Below are positions 49,309-62,105 of a stretch of 64,000 nt of DNA, in pieces. Below the pieces are notes generated by a model, which was not told where the DNA came from, ran no database searches, and saw only the letters and a list, made by a program, of their open reading frames with translations. Source of the DNA: Benincasa hispida (Eukaryota > Streptophyta > Magnoliopsida > Cucurbitales > Cucurbitaceae); assembly GCF_009727055.1 (NCBI RefSeq), contig NC_052351.1, forward strand, positions 4,215,180 through 4,279,179. Direction: 5' to 3'. The stretch's first letter is position 1. Each line of letters opens with the position of its first letter. A program made the position numbers and the translations under genes.

Positions 49309-51934
49309 TGATGTTATGTTGGTTGCACAAATATTGTCATCACCAGATTTATGTATTGAGTTGGTTCTTTTTTTCTTTTTTTCTTTTTTTCTTTTGTACA
49401 TTGAGCATCAAATTACGCTTTGACAACCATTATATATTTTTTGGGTGATAACTTGCCTTTGCTTGAATACTCTGTGTTCTTTCTTCCCTCTGGTTATCAG
49501 ATGTAGTAAGCTATTTTCATGTACATTAGCCATTGCGGTACACTTGAATGAGGATTATGTTTTTAGTTTGCAAAGTGCAAAGCTGCTATATTTCTCTCTG
49601 TAACCCTTTTTTCATGAAGAAAGATGCACTTTCAAAGAAGAAGAAAAGCACACATACACATTACACACCACCTTAGAGTAATAAATTACCAACAAGCTTA
49701 TGAGATTTGTTTAATTATCAATGTTGTTTACTTATCTTTTGACATAATTTTTTTAACTTTATCAAAGTAAGCATGACTCAATTAACACACAAATGAGTTA
49801 ATAACCATGAGACTACCTCCAATTGTAATTAAAAAAAAAAAATCTTTTAATTTTTTAAAAAATAATAATAAATTGACAATTTAATTTACATCTTTCTACT
49901 TACTCGAACTCCATTAAAAAAAAAGAATGAAGGGTTTGGGCCATGTTTGATTATGTTTTTTTTTTTTTTTTTTTAACAAGTTTATAAATACTAATTTTTG
50001 GTTTTATTATATAACTTTTTAAAAACAATTTAAAAGATTTTAGCGAAATTTGAAATTAAAAAAAAAAAAATTCTTAAAATTTGATATTGTTACGGAAATT
50101 TGTTCTAGAATTTAAATGCGTTAAGAAACTTGTCTTAAAACTAAAAGAAATTAAATAAAAGTATGAAAAGTTTAAGTTGTGTTTGATTATCATTTTGTTT
50201 TTCTTTTAAACATTATCTTTTGGTCACTAAGACATATTTTATCTCATTTAAGCTATGCTCATTTTGGTAGATAATTGTGTATAATTATCTTTAGTACACA
50301 TTTTGTTGTATGTTTATTTATAATTTAAAATTTTTGTTTACCAAAAAAAAAAAAAAAAAACGATTGAACTCACATATTCCACACTGGCCTCGTTCTTATG
50401 TTATGAAAATAGGGTATTAATTTGTTGAAAATCAATAGTATAATTTAGATAAGAAAATAAAATAAAAATATGTTAAAAAAATGGATATTTTTTTAAGGCC
50501 AAATAAATGGAATTTATATTGAAACAACCAAAGTATTACTTAGGTTCAGAAAATCATTATTATTTTCCTTCCACTAAATGCTGTAAAACATTTTCTATTG
50601 TAATTTCTACATGTATTTATAAATAAGCAAAAGTTCTTTTATATGAAAAACATATAAACAAAAGCGATTTAGTATCATTTTTTGATATAAAAAAACTGGG
50701 AATCCTTATTAAATTCAAGATTTTGTTAATATTTGAAAAGTGTTTTCAAAATTTAAAGAGAGAAAATTATAGAACAAAGGTATAAATAAAAAGGAAAAAA
50801 GTATGCAAAAAGTCAAATGATAATTGTACAAACACTTGAACAAAATCATGAAAGTAATAAATTCACAAAGTTTGAAAAACTAGAAATTGAATAAAAAAAA
50901 ATTGGATATGTTAAAAGTAGAGTATTAAAAGAGAGAGAAAAGATGGGACACATAATATGATACAAAAGTAGGGCAAAAAATAATTGAAACAACTTGTGTA
51001 CAAGTCTCCTTTACTTGTGGGTGACATTCATATTTTATATACATTCTCATAAATCAATCTATTCATATTTGTAAGAGGAACTCATGAATAAAAATTAAAC
51101 CAAAAATATTATTTTCGTCCATTAAATTTGAGTCTAATTTTTATTTGGTCTTAGATGTCCAATTATTTAAATTTGATTTCAGTTTGTCTATAAATTTTAA
51201 AATGTTATAATTTTAGCTTTGAGGTCTGAATTTTGTTTCAATTTAAACCCTAAGTTTCAAACCTTGATTTTTTTTACTGTATATTCACATTAGTATTTGA
51301 CGTTAATGTATATTAATTAATTAATTAAAAATAATTATGAAGTAAAAATTTAAAACTTAATTTTAATTGTAATGAAACAAACAGTGAAATTTAATTATTT
51401 ATAATTCTTTTAAACAAATTAATAAACATTAACACAAACCAAATAGAAACTAGATTTGAAACTTATTATTGATAAAAAAAAAAAAAGACTAAATGAGCGT
51501 TACTAATGTAAAATATAGAATTAATTTTAAATATGAACCAATTTATTTACGAATAGTTTGAAAAATTAAAAAAAAAAAAAAGTGGGAAATAAATATGATA
51601 GTTGTGTATTATAAAAGAAAGAGCAAAATGGTTGAATGAATCTGAAAAAAGGGAAGGAAGAGAGAGGTTGAAAGCGGGGGTGATGAGCTGGCAAAATGCG
51701 GTGTGGCTGATTCGACTGACACCCATTTTGTATTGAACGGTGTCAATCTCTTTTAAAAGGAAAAACGCCACATTGCCCTTAAAAATCTCTCCTTCTCCTC
51801 CCACTCCGTCGCTCGTTTCAAACATCAACAACTCACCACCGTTCAACCCAATCAATCTATCTATCAAAATTCCTTTCTTTTTCATTCCCAACTTGCTCCT
51901 TCCACTTCTTCTGCATTGCTTTTCACTGGGCTTG
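49309..51934. other. 3' flank of FAH copy 1, intergenic stretch and promoter of FAH copy 2
   Basis: 49309-49620 is probably the copy 1 3' UTR. From 49700 to 51700 the DNA is AT-rich with many homopolymer runs (49827-49838, 49961-49974, 50343-50360) and no gene. From 51770 a CT-rich stretch resembles the transcribed leader of copy 2, ending in a possible splice donor (CTTG/GTAACT, intron from 51935). Confidence 0.55.
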
Positions 51935-52598
51935 GTAACTCCTCTTTTTCCTCTTTTCATCTCTTTCTTTACTCCTTAGATCTGTTTCTTCTCTGTTTTT
52001 TCTCCCCCGTTTTTGTCTCTGATCCTCAAATGTGGCTTCTTTCTTCCTGGGTTCTCTTCTTTTGCTTCCTTTTTTGTGGGTTTTTTGTTGTTTCGGTTCT
52101 GGGATTGGAAATGTCGTTGAAGGGTCAATGTAGATTGGCATTATAAAGTCTCTTGCTCAGGCTGCTCAATTTCTTGATTACATTGTTGTTTACGCGGATG
52201 TGTGTTTGTGGATGGACTGAAGAATTCATATGCACTTGTGTTTCTTTAGGAGGTTGCTTTGTTTTGTCTTGCTTTTTAATCAGACAACTTGAATGAATCT
52301 TCGCGTTATAAATTTTAAATCTATTGCGTCTGCTCCAACTAAGCAACCGAAGCTTGAACGCCTTGAAAATGGTAACGAAAGGGAACCGTATCCTTTTCCG
52401 TTGGCATGTTATTCAGAGCATTCAACTCAATTGTTTATAAGCCAGTCAGTCAACAATGAACAAGCTCTTTCTGAGGCTGCTCGTTAACGTTTGAATATCA
52501 TTTTTATTTGTTCCAGTGTCACAACTTTACTTTACATGGTCATTTAAGGCCTTGTTTGATAAGCTTTTGGTTTTTAGTTTTTAAAATTTAAGTTCATT

Positions 52599-54059
52599 TG
52601 TTAGGTGCAAACAAAGTTCCACATTATTTAGGGAAGGGATAATTCATGTTACACAAGTGAGGACAATTATCTCCATTGGTATCGAGCCTTTTGGGTAGTT
52701 TCAAAGGTAAAACCAGATGCCCAAAGTGAACAATATCATATAATTATAGAGATAGGTGGAGGTTTTGTTGACCTTATTAATTAGTATTAGAGCCATGGTC
52801 TAGATCTAGCTATGTTGGGTTAATCCTTCAGATTTTGAACAAAGAGAATTAACGAAGCCTCATAGTCGACATTGTGAATAAAATCCATAGATGGAACAAG
52901 AAGTGCTATCAAGCGGCAAGCAAGTAATGACTCTATCAAGCCGCATTGGTGATGGAGTAGATCTTTGTTTTAGGAGAGGAGATTAAGGGTGCGATAGGTG
53001 GTCGATACCAAGTACATTCCTTAAAGTGATCCATATTTGTGCTCATGCTCTATTTGGATAATGACTCGAGATGAACAAGATGTGCATCGGGATGATGAGA
53101 AAGATATCTTGGGATGAACAAGATGTGGTTTGGGATGAAGAGTAAGTGCTTTGGGGTGATGAGAAAGATATCCTGGGATGAATGGGATGTGGCTTGGGAT
53201 GAAGAGTAAGCTCGCATGGTTGAGAGTAGACAGATTTGTTCAAGGCTCAAGGTGGTACTTTTTTTTAGGGGAGGATTATTAGATGCAAATAACATCCCAC
53301 ATTGGTTAGGAAAGTGATAGATCCATGTTATGCAAGTAAGGATAATTATCTCAATTGGTATGAGGTCTTTTTGGTAGTTCCAAAAAGTAAAGCCATGAAG
53401 GTTTATGCCTAAATTGGACAATATCATATTATTGTGGAGATAGGCAGAGGTTATGTTGATCTTATTAACTGGTATTATTGTTATGGTCTAAACCTAGCTG
53501 TGTTATCTTCAAATTATGAACAAAGAGACAATGAATCCTCACAGTTGACATTGTGGATAAAACCCATAGATGGAACAAAAAAAGTGCTTGGGAGTGGCAA
53601 ACAAGTAATAATTCTATTAAGCCGCATTGGTGGTGGTAGATCTTTGTTCGAGGAGAGAAGATTAAGGGTGCAATATGTGGTTGACACCATGTACATTCCA
53701 CAATGTGATTTGTGCTCGTGCTCTATTTGGATATTGACCCGAGAGGAATGAGATGTGCCTTGGGATGAAGGGGATGTGGCTTGGGATGAAGAGTAAGTTC
53801 TCATGATTGGGAGTGGACAAATTTGTTTGAGGGGAGGCTCAAGGTAGTACTTTGTCCAAGGAGAGGATTGTTAGGTGCAAACAAAGTCCCATATTGGTTA
53901 GGGAAGAGATATAATCCATGTTTCATAAGTGAGGGCAATTATCTCAATTGGTATGAGGCTTTTTGGGTAGGTTTAAAAGTAAAGCCATGAGAGTTTATGC
54001 CCAAAGTGGATGATATCATAATATTGTGGAGATAGGTTGAGGTTTCGTTGACCTTATAA
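52599..54059 (+). mobile_element. TRIM-like element with three LTRs
   Basis: LTR 1 about 52599-52780, LTR 2 about 53278-53470 and LTR 3 53869-54059 share TGTTAGGTGCAAACAAAGT, the AATTATCTCAATTGGTATGAGG block and the GACCTTATTAA end. Right after LTR 1, TAGTATTAGAGCCATGGT resembles the tRNA-Met primer-binding site. Purine tracts (AGGGGAGGATT, AGGAGAGGATT) precede LTRs 2 and 3. The two internal parts, about 400-500 bp, are alike and non-coding. TCATT lies directly before (52594-52598) and after (54060-54064), so the whole three-LTR unit was inserted or built at one target site. Confidence 0.8.
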
Positions 54060-54269
54060 TCATTAACACCATCCCTAGTGGTTTATATGTTTTTTATTAC
54101 TTTTTAGAAATCTTTTCAAAATTTAAGCAAAGTTTTGGGGGAAAAAACAGTTTAAAAGTAGTTTTTGAAATTTGGAATTTGGTTAAGAATTCTAATATTT
54201 CAACCAATAGTCAAAAAACAAACACAATTTATAAAAACAAAAAATCTAATAGTTATCAAATGGAGCCTA

Positions 54270-55058
54270 TGTTAGGCCCCCAATTGTACAAACATATGCT
54301 AGAAAGAATAAGAGAGAGTAGGGAAGTGTGTTTGTGGGGACCATGGGTGAGAGTTAGTTGTAATGAAAGGAGTTGAGAGCGGGGTCCACAAGGGTTGGGG
54401 GGAGGAGTGAGGTTTATATTGTGGGAGGAGCGTAGGAGAAAGGTAGGGAAGTCAGAGAGTAAACTTCTCTAGAGCGAGAGGTAAGAGAGGGATCGATCAT
54501 CTGAGATCGAGGACTGTGATTGTAGGCGATATTGTATTGTTTCTTTGAGTGATAATAAACGATACCTTTCATGCATGAGCATTTATTATTCTGTCCGAGA
54601 GTAAATGACAGAATGAGAAATTGTCTCCCAAATATTTTGGGTCATACCAGATTGTGGATCGTATAGGGACATTGGCTTATCAATTGTTGTTGCCTTCTGG
54701 GGCAAACATTCATCCCCAACCCTTGTGAACCCTCCCACAATATAAACCTCACTCGTGTATGAAAAGTATCGTTTATTATTACTCAAAGAAACAGTACAAT
54801 ATCGCCTACAATCACAGTCCTCAATCTCAAATGATTGATCCCTCTCCTACTTCACTCTCGAGAAGTTTACTCTCAGACTTCCCTACCTTTCTCCTACGCT
54901 CCTCCCACAATATAAACCTCACTCCTCCCCCCAATCCTTGTGGACCCCACTCTCAACTCCTTTCAATACAACTAACTTTCACCCGTGGTCCCCACAAACA
55001 CACTTCCCTGCCTCTCTTATTCTTTCTAACATATGTATCCACAATTGGGGGCCTAACA
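54270..55058. mobile_element. 789-bp palindromic element with inverted LTR-like ends
   Basis: It starts TGTTAGGCCCCCAATTG and ends CAATTGGGGGCCTAACA. The left arm (54270-54575) is the reverse complement of the right arm (54753-55058) with few mismatches, including an AATAATAAACGATA block near the inner ends. A spacer of about 177 bp lies between. GCCTA flanks both sides (54265-54269, 55059-55063), a 5-bp duplication of LTR-element size. No ORF with a known domain. Confidence 0.85.
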
Positions 55059-55290
55059 GCCTACTTATTTGTTTTTCATTGGGATCATAGTGATGGATAA
55101 TACGTTTCAACCAGAAACTGAGATAAGATCATAGTGATGGATAATACGTTTTAACCCGAAACTGAGATAATCCACAATGTTCAAAGTTCATCACTGATAT
55201 ATTCCAAAACCAAGTTGGTGACAGATGAATTTCTTGATCCCTTTTAAAAACAATGTTTCAGGCCACTGGAATCTACCGACAGGTATCACG

Positions 55291-57162
55291 ATGGTTGCAC
55301 AGGAATTTACTGTTGATCTGAACAAACCACTCGTGTTCCAGGTAAGTTGCACTGGCACCATGCCTTCATATTTTTATGTTTCTATCCTCTATCCAAAGTA
55401 AACAATGTTATGTTATGTTTCAAGGCTTTGGGGATTGTTAAGCAGAGATTTGGGTTTTAAGCAAGTTAAATTTTCTTGGTTTAGTAGTTTCAGTTGAATT
55501 CATGAATTCTGGTTTGGGACCTTTTTATGTTGTTCCAATTCACTCTGCTTGAACCAAAGCTGCTCTTTATAAATTCAAAGGAAAATTGTTTAGTTATGTT
55601 TCTACTTCCATAGGTTGGCCATCTTGGAGAAGCATATCAAGAGTGGGTTCATCAGCCTATTATCAGCAAGGAAAGACCTCGATTCTTCAAAAGTGACTTT
55701 TGGGAGGTGATGATTTGATGACCTTTTCAGTTTTCAAAGAGTAGAGAATTTCATTAACAGTATTTTTGATATGTTTCAATCTGGAAACAGTTCTGTACGC
55801 GCACAGCATGGTGGATGGTTCCACTCATATGGCTGCCAGTGGTCTGTTGGTTCGTTTCCATGTCTGTCAATATGGGGCACACACTTCCTCAGATATCATT
55901 GATGGTGATCTTTGGCATTTCTATTTGGACATTGATCGAATACATAGTGCATCGTTTCCTGTTCCATATTGAAACCCAGAGTTATTGGTTAGTATCTCTC
56001 TTCTGCACTCGTTGAGTGCTTTTCCTTATGCAAATTTGGGAATATGTTAATAACACCCTAAACATGCTTTAGGGGAAATACCATGCATTACCTTATTCAT
56101 GGTTGCCATCACAAGCACCCAATGGATAGTCTGCGACTAGTTTTTCCTCCTACTGCAACAGCTGTTCTGTTAGTTCCAGTATGTCCACTCCACCCCACTC
56201 TTGGCTTTGAAATTTGCTCGATATTGCATTATGGAAGATTTGAAATCTTTTGTTCCAAAAGCAAGAGTAGTAAATGAGCAAGCAATTAAAGTGAAGTGTC
56301 AAAGTTATTTTTGAAATTGCATATAGATGGTCTAGTTGTTCTCTTTACATATAATCCTTGCAGTTGATTGTAGCTTTTTCTATCCGTTTGTTGACAGTTA
56401 TGGAACTTGGTTAAACTCTCTTTCCCACCATCTATGGCTCCTGCTCTGTTTGGAGGCGGTCTTTTGGGTTATGTGATCTATGACGTTACCCATTACTACT
56501 TGCATCATGGCCAACCAACGGGAGACGTGCCAAAAAAATTGAAGGTAAAGCACTGCATAATGTCCCCACTTTCTATTCAATCAAATAGCTCAATGCTCTT
56601 CATTCTGAGTCCAACTTGAGCGTAGCTCAATTGGTTGGTTAGGGAATATGTGGAGGTCAAAGCTTTAAATTCTCCCACCCCTCATGTTGTTAAACTCAAA
56701 AAATGCTCCACTTAAAAGGATGATACCATCAATGTTATAGCCTGCAACCTTGAAAAGAGTGAGATAGGAAGATGCTTGACATATCGGTGTTGTGTTGGCC
56801 AATGCAACTCTAAAGATGAAGTTGAATCACGGAGTGAAATGTAGGGTTTACCATGGAGTCAGCATGATCGTTGGAGGCCCTTTGGCTTACCTGTATGCCG
56901 TATCAATATGCTGAGCGTCCTGTCTCACTCTTCCTTTTGCCTTGTAGGTTATTTAATGGATGGTAACATTCACCATCGGGTATTTCATTCTTAATCTCGT
57001 TCTGTTTTGAGTTACACCCTAAAATGAGTTGTATTTGTGTAGAAATATCATATGAATCATCACTTCCGCATCCTGAATAAAGGCTTCGGCGTCACTTCAC
57101 CACTTTGGGACAGAGCATTTGGAACACTTCCTGCATCAAAAGTAGCTGAGAAGACTAGATAA
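55291..57162 (+). CDS. FAH: Dihydroceramide fatty acyl 2-hydroxylase, copy 2 (six coding exons)
   Basis: Paralogue of the gene at 47181 with the same role. Exons: 55291-55341, 55614-55706, 55791-55987, 56073-56178, 56398-56544 and 57043-57162. Each is exactly the same length as in copy 1, with the same intron phases; 237 residues. The His motifs HRFLFH, HYLIHGCHHKHPMD, HYYLHH and HMNHHF are intact. It differs most in the membrane-proximal stretch after NMGHTLPQ and in the C-terminal tail (ASKVAEKTR against TTKPIQKSK). Intron 5 (56545-57042) carries a tRNA-like TAGCTCAATTGGTT segment. No disabling change was seen, so both copies look functional. Confidence 0.93.
56618..56710 (+). repeat. tRNA-like (SINE-like) fragment in intron 5 of FAH copy 2
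   Basis: GTAGCTCAATTGGTTGG resembles an internal pol III A box. AGGTCAAAGCTTTAAATTC, about 40 bp on, is a poor B box. It does not fold into a full tRNA by eye. Similar TAGCTCAA segments lie at 13648 and 25695. Weak call. Confidence 0.35.
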
Positions 57163-58061
57163 CAAAGTTGTATAGCTCTCAAGGCAAACACGTTTCAGTT
57201 ATTTAAAGTACATATTTTTGTCTTATATTCATTGTTTTCCAGTCTATTTGTTGCATCATGGCAATGCTAATGCGAAGTGAGTTAGAAGATTGTATCAGCT
57301 TTGTGCTGTAAATTATTCAAGGATGGATGGTTTTGTATAGGATTTGATGTAGTCTAATAATGGAAGATTCGGCCGTGCCCCATACTATTATTATCATTAT
57401 TACTTATTGCTGTTCACCATCTTCAGGTGGAGCAAGCCATATCTTGTCAGCTAAGTTCTTTCCTTTTGGCATAAATTTGAGTCCAAAACGAATAAAGCTG
57501 AAAGGAGAGAGATAAGAAACTGGTGGTGCCTCTGAGATCGCTACGACAAGGAATGTCAGTTTTGTTTATGACAAGGAATGTCAGTTTTGTTTATTAGATG
57601 GAATGTCAGTTTTGGTCCAACAGATGAGTCTTTTTCTTTAATCCGTTCTCTCATAAGAAACTCTTAAGGAACAATGTTGGCCACTTTACAACATTGTAAT
57701 GACGTGGCAAATAAATTATTTGAGTTATAAAAATGACTTTATTCCCCATAATTTATGTAAGGTGATTTAGAAAAATACTAGATATAATTCGTTTATGTTT
57801 CCACCATATGATCAGTCCTCAACACATCCACTGATATTTTGAAATACTGAAGTTATCTGATTAACTTGTGGGAAGTGGACCTGATATCTTGTCGTTGTTC
57901 TGATGTACATTGATTTGTTTCTTGAAAAATCCCAAGGTTCATTTTTTTGTTTAATTGCATCACTTCATAATAGGATTTATCAGTATCTTATTGCACTTAG
58001 AGATCAAGAAAGTTACAGAGTTCAAAGGGAAGGAAAAAACAAACACATGATGCTTCAAACT
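57163..58061. other. 3' flanks between FAH copy 2 and BBE-like gene 1
   Basis: Convergent gene ends. AATGTCAGTTTTG repeats three times at about 57552-57617, two of them with a longer ATGACAAGGAATGTCAGTTTTGTTTA unit. No further gene; the ORF at 57903-58100 overlaps the end of the next gene and shows no domain. Confidence 0.6.
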
Positions 58062-59741
<1,680 letters not shown>

Positions 59742-62105
59742 TTAGTACCTTAATGTTTATGGAATGCCAGTAATCAGTGGTTTCTCAAATCATATATAGG
59801 GAAAAGTTTCAAGCTTTGGCTATGAAAGTGGCATCAAACGCATAGTTGAGCTAATACAAACGTCATAAAGTAAATGGATCAGAAGAAAGTGATGATCCTT
59901 GCTATGCTATATCAACTGTTGATTTTGTTTGTACGTTACACATTCCTTAAAGAAAGCAAAAGCTTTGTAATTCATGTCTTTAAGGAACATATTCTGCCTT
60001 GAGTCTGTTCAAACGTGAAGAAAAAATGAAAACGACTCATATATCAAGTATAAAATTATATCTTAAATTATACCTTTTGTTTGTATCAAGTATAAAATTA
60101 TACCTTAAAATATGGGTTTCTGAGGCAGTTGTATACGATACATGTTTTCTATCATGCAAATTAATTATTATAATGTTGTTGGATCTTAAGAAGTCTCAAA
60201 ACAGCATGGACCTTATCCTTAAACAGGATATGAAATTGAAGATGACGTTGATTGTAATGGGAAGTTCTTTTGCTGCAAATTTAGACTTTGGAAATTATTG
60301 CAATGATACAAGGAAAAGTATTGAACTTTCTTCCATTTAACAAATTAGCACATTCATTTAAGAAACTTAGTATTAAGTAGAAGATGGTTAATGGGTCCAT
60401 TAATAATCAAGTTGATTTCACTAATGTTTTTATGTAACAATGATTAGTAATAATTGCTATATGTGTGTTTTACTCTTAATTTAACATGAGCCAACCCTAC
60501 TTTATAGTTTATAGTTCATAAATGAAAAGTTTTCCTCTTAGAAGAAATCTTACTTGTAGGGAAAAATTGCTATTTAAGTGTTCTCTTAATAATGTTCATT
60601 TGAAAATATTGATTATGAATGACATATAAGAATATTTCTAAAAGGATCCCTTTATTTAGAACAAGAGTTTGAATTGGTTTCATGTAATACTTTTGTTGAG
60701 TTAGGAACACTTTGCACAAAAAAAAAAAAAAAAAAAAAAAAGCACTATTGGGAGTGAATGATGATGAAGACAAATTTTTAATTGGATTGATCTTGATACA
60801 GACATAGTGGGAGGATAGGATTTTTGAAGATAACTCTTTCAGTGTAGATAGAGTGAACAAGTTTGTTAAAACCCCAAATTAGAATCAGTGGTAAAATGAC
60901 GCATCTTTAAACCACTGCCACTCATTAATAATATAATTCCAAGGCAGTAAGTGGATGATTACAAACAATTGTCATCTCACTTTGAAGTATAAAATACCAA
61001 AGCTTGAGAAGAAAGATTTTGACTTCAAATCATGGTGGGTGGTGCTGCTGGTTGGTATTTTTCTTCTCCCACTAGTTCTTCTTTGTTGTGGAATCCTATT
61101 CACTGATAAGATCTTAGAGGAACAATAGCTTCTTCAATATTGGATCTTGTGCTTGACAGTTTTCAGGCTATTCTTTGTCTTATAACACAGAAGGACCAAT
61201 CTTCATCTTCATATTCTTCCAACAGTAGTCAAAAGCTTGGTTTCTGAAGAGTTTTAGGCTTCATTCATTCCATGGCCTCAAACAAATGCTTCCCCTTTGT
61301 GAAGTTGGTTTACAAAAGCTGTGCTTTGAACATGATGATGGCCACCATGGTCAGCCTCCAACTTCTACTCCAACTCAAACCAGAAGATTGGACCTCTGCG
61401 ATTGGCAATCAGATTTAGATTCGGAAAGAGATAAAATGTCTTCCTCCCTTCTAAATGAATGCAAACTAAGGGAAACAAGTATATAACTTAATTTTGAAGA
61501 TGAAGATAGAGATAGGTAAACTAATTATTTTCATATGTCATACTAACATATCCCCAATCCCAAAACAAAAGGGATCTTTGTTAGCTTCTTGTGAAAAACA
61601 GTTATCAGAAACTGTCTTAAAGAGCTGCCTCTTGAGTGCTAAGATTGACTTGGACATATTTTTGCTGAATTCATTACACAATTCCCTTTTGATTCAGGAC
61701 ACTAAAGGGGATGCTTTCAAGCAAAGGGTGTAACTTACAATCCAATAAATTATGGTCCATTTAAGAAAAGACCAAGAACTGCATAAATGGCCTAACTGTT
61801 GTACTTTTCTGACTCCATCGGATAAAATAAAACATTCCGCCTTGTTTGTTATGACTACCAAGTTTCGATTCCACAGGCTATATAATGTAGCCAAAAACTA
61901 AATTCTCAGTTGGTTGGCTAAGTGAATATGTATATCCATCTCATCTATGAGCCATTATAGACAATCTGAAGTCCACTAATTTGCAGAACCAAGGATAATC
62001 AAAGCGTAGGAAGAAGCCATAGGTGGTTCATTCAATTTCAGAGAGCCAAATACGAAGGTTGAGAATCTGTAAGGTTTATGAATGTATTGGTGTCTGATTC
62101 CTATG
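59742..62105. other. Intergenic between the two BBE-like genes
   Basis: It contains the promoter of BBE-like gene 1 (59742 to about 60000), AT-rich sequence, an A run at about 60718-60741 and the downstream region of gene 2. GTATAAAATTATA(TC/CC)TTAAA is repeated at 60048-60070 and 60090-60112. A 48-codon ORF at 61272-61418 is listed separately. Nothing else is recognised. Confidence 0.6.
61272..61418 (+). CDS. Small ORF of 48 codons, unknown
   Basis: It starts MASNKCFPFVKLVYKSC, then a hydrophobic Met/Leu-rich middle (MMMATMVSLQLLLQL), and ends DWTSAIGNQI. Local base composition is less AT-rich than the surroundings (61030-61420), which suggests an exon or former exon. No family is recognised, and it may equally be chance or a pseudogene remnant. 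Confidence 0.2.
   Translation: MASNKCFPFVKLVYKSCALNMMMATMVSLQLLLQLKPEDWTSAIGNQI

Larger units (their letters stand above)
51935..55261 (+). other. Probable 5'-leader intron of FAH copy 2, invaded by transposons
   Basis: A donor-like CTTG/GTAACT at 51935 and an acceptor-like AATGTTTCAG ending at 55261 would bound a 3.3-kb leader intron, with the ATG 29 bp into the next exon. It holds a TRIM-like element (52599-54059) and a palindromic element (54270-55058). Alternative leader exons inside cannot be excluded. The intron call is inferred from position and splice-like ends. Confidence 0.4.

Noticed and set aside
54759..55100. 113-codon ORF spanning the palindromic element's right arm
   Set aside because: It crosses the element boundary, has no domain, and its reverse complement is present in the other arm.
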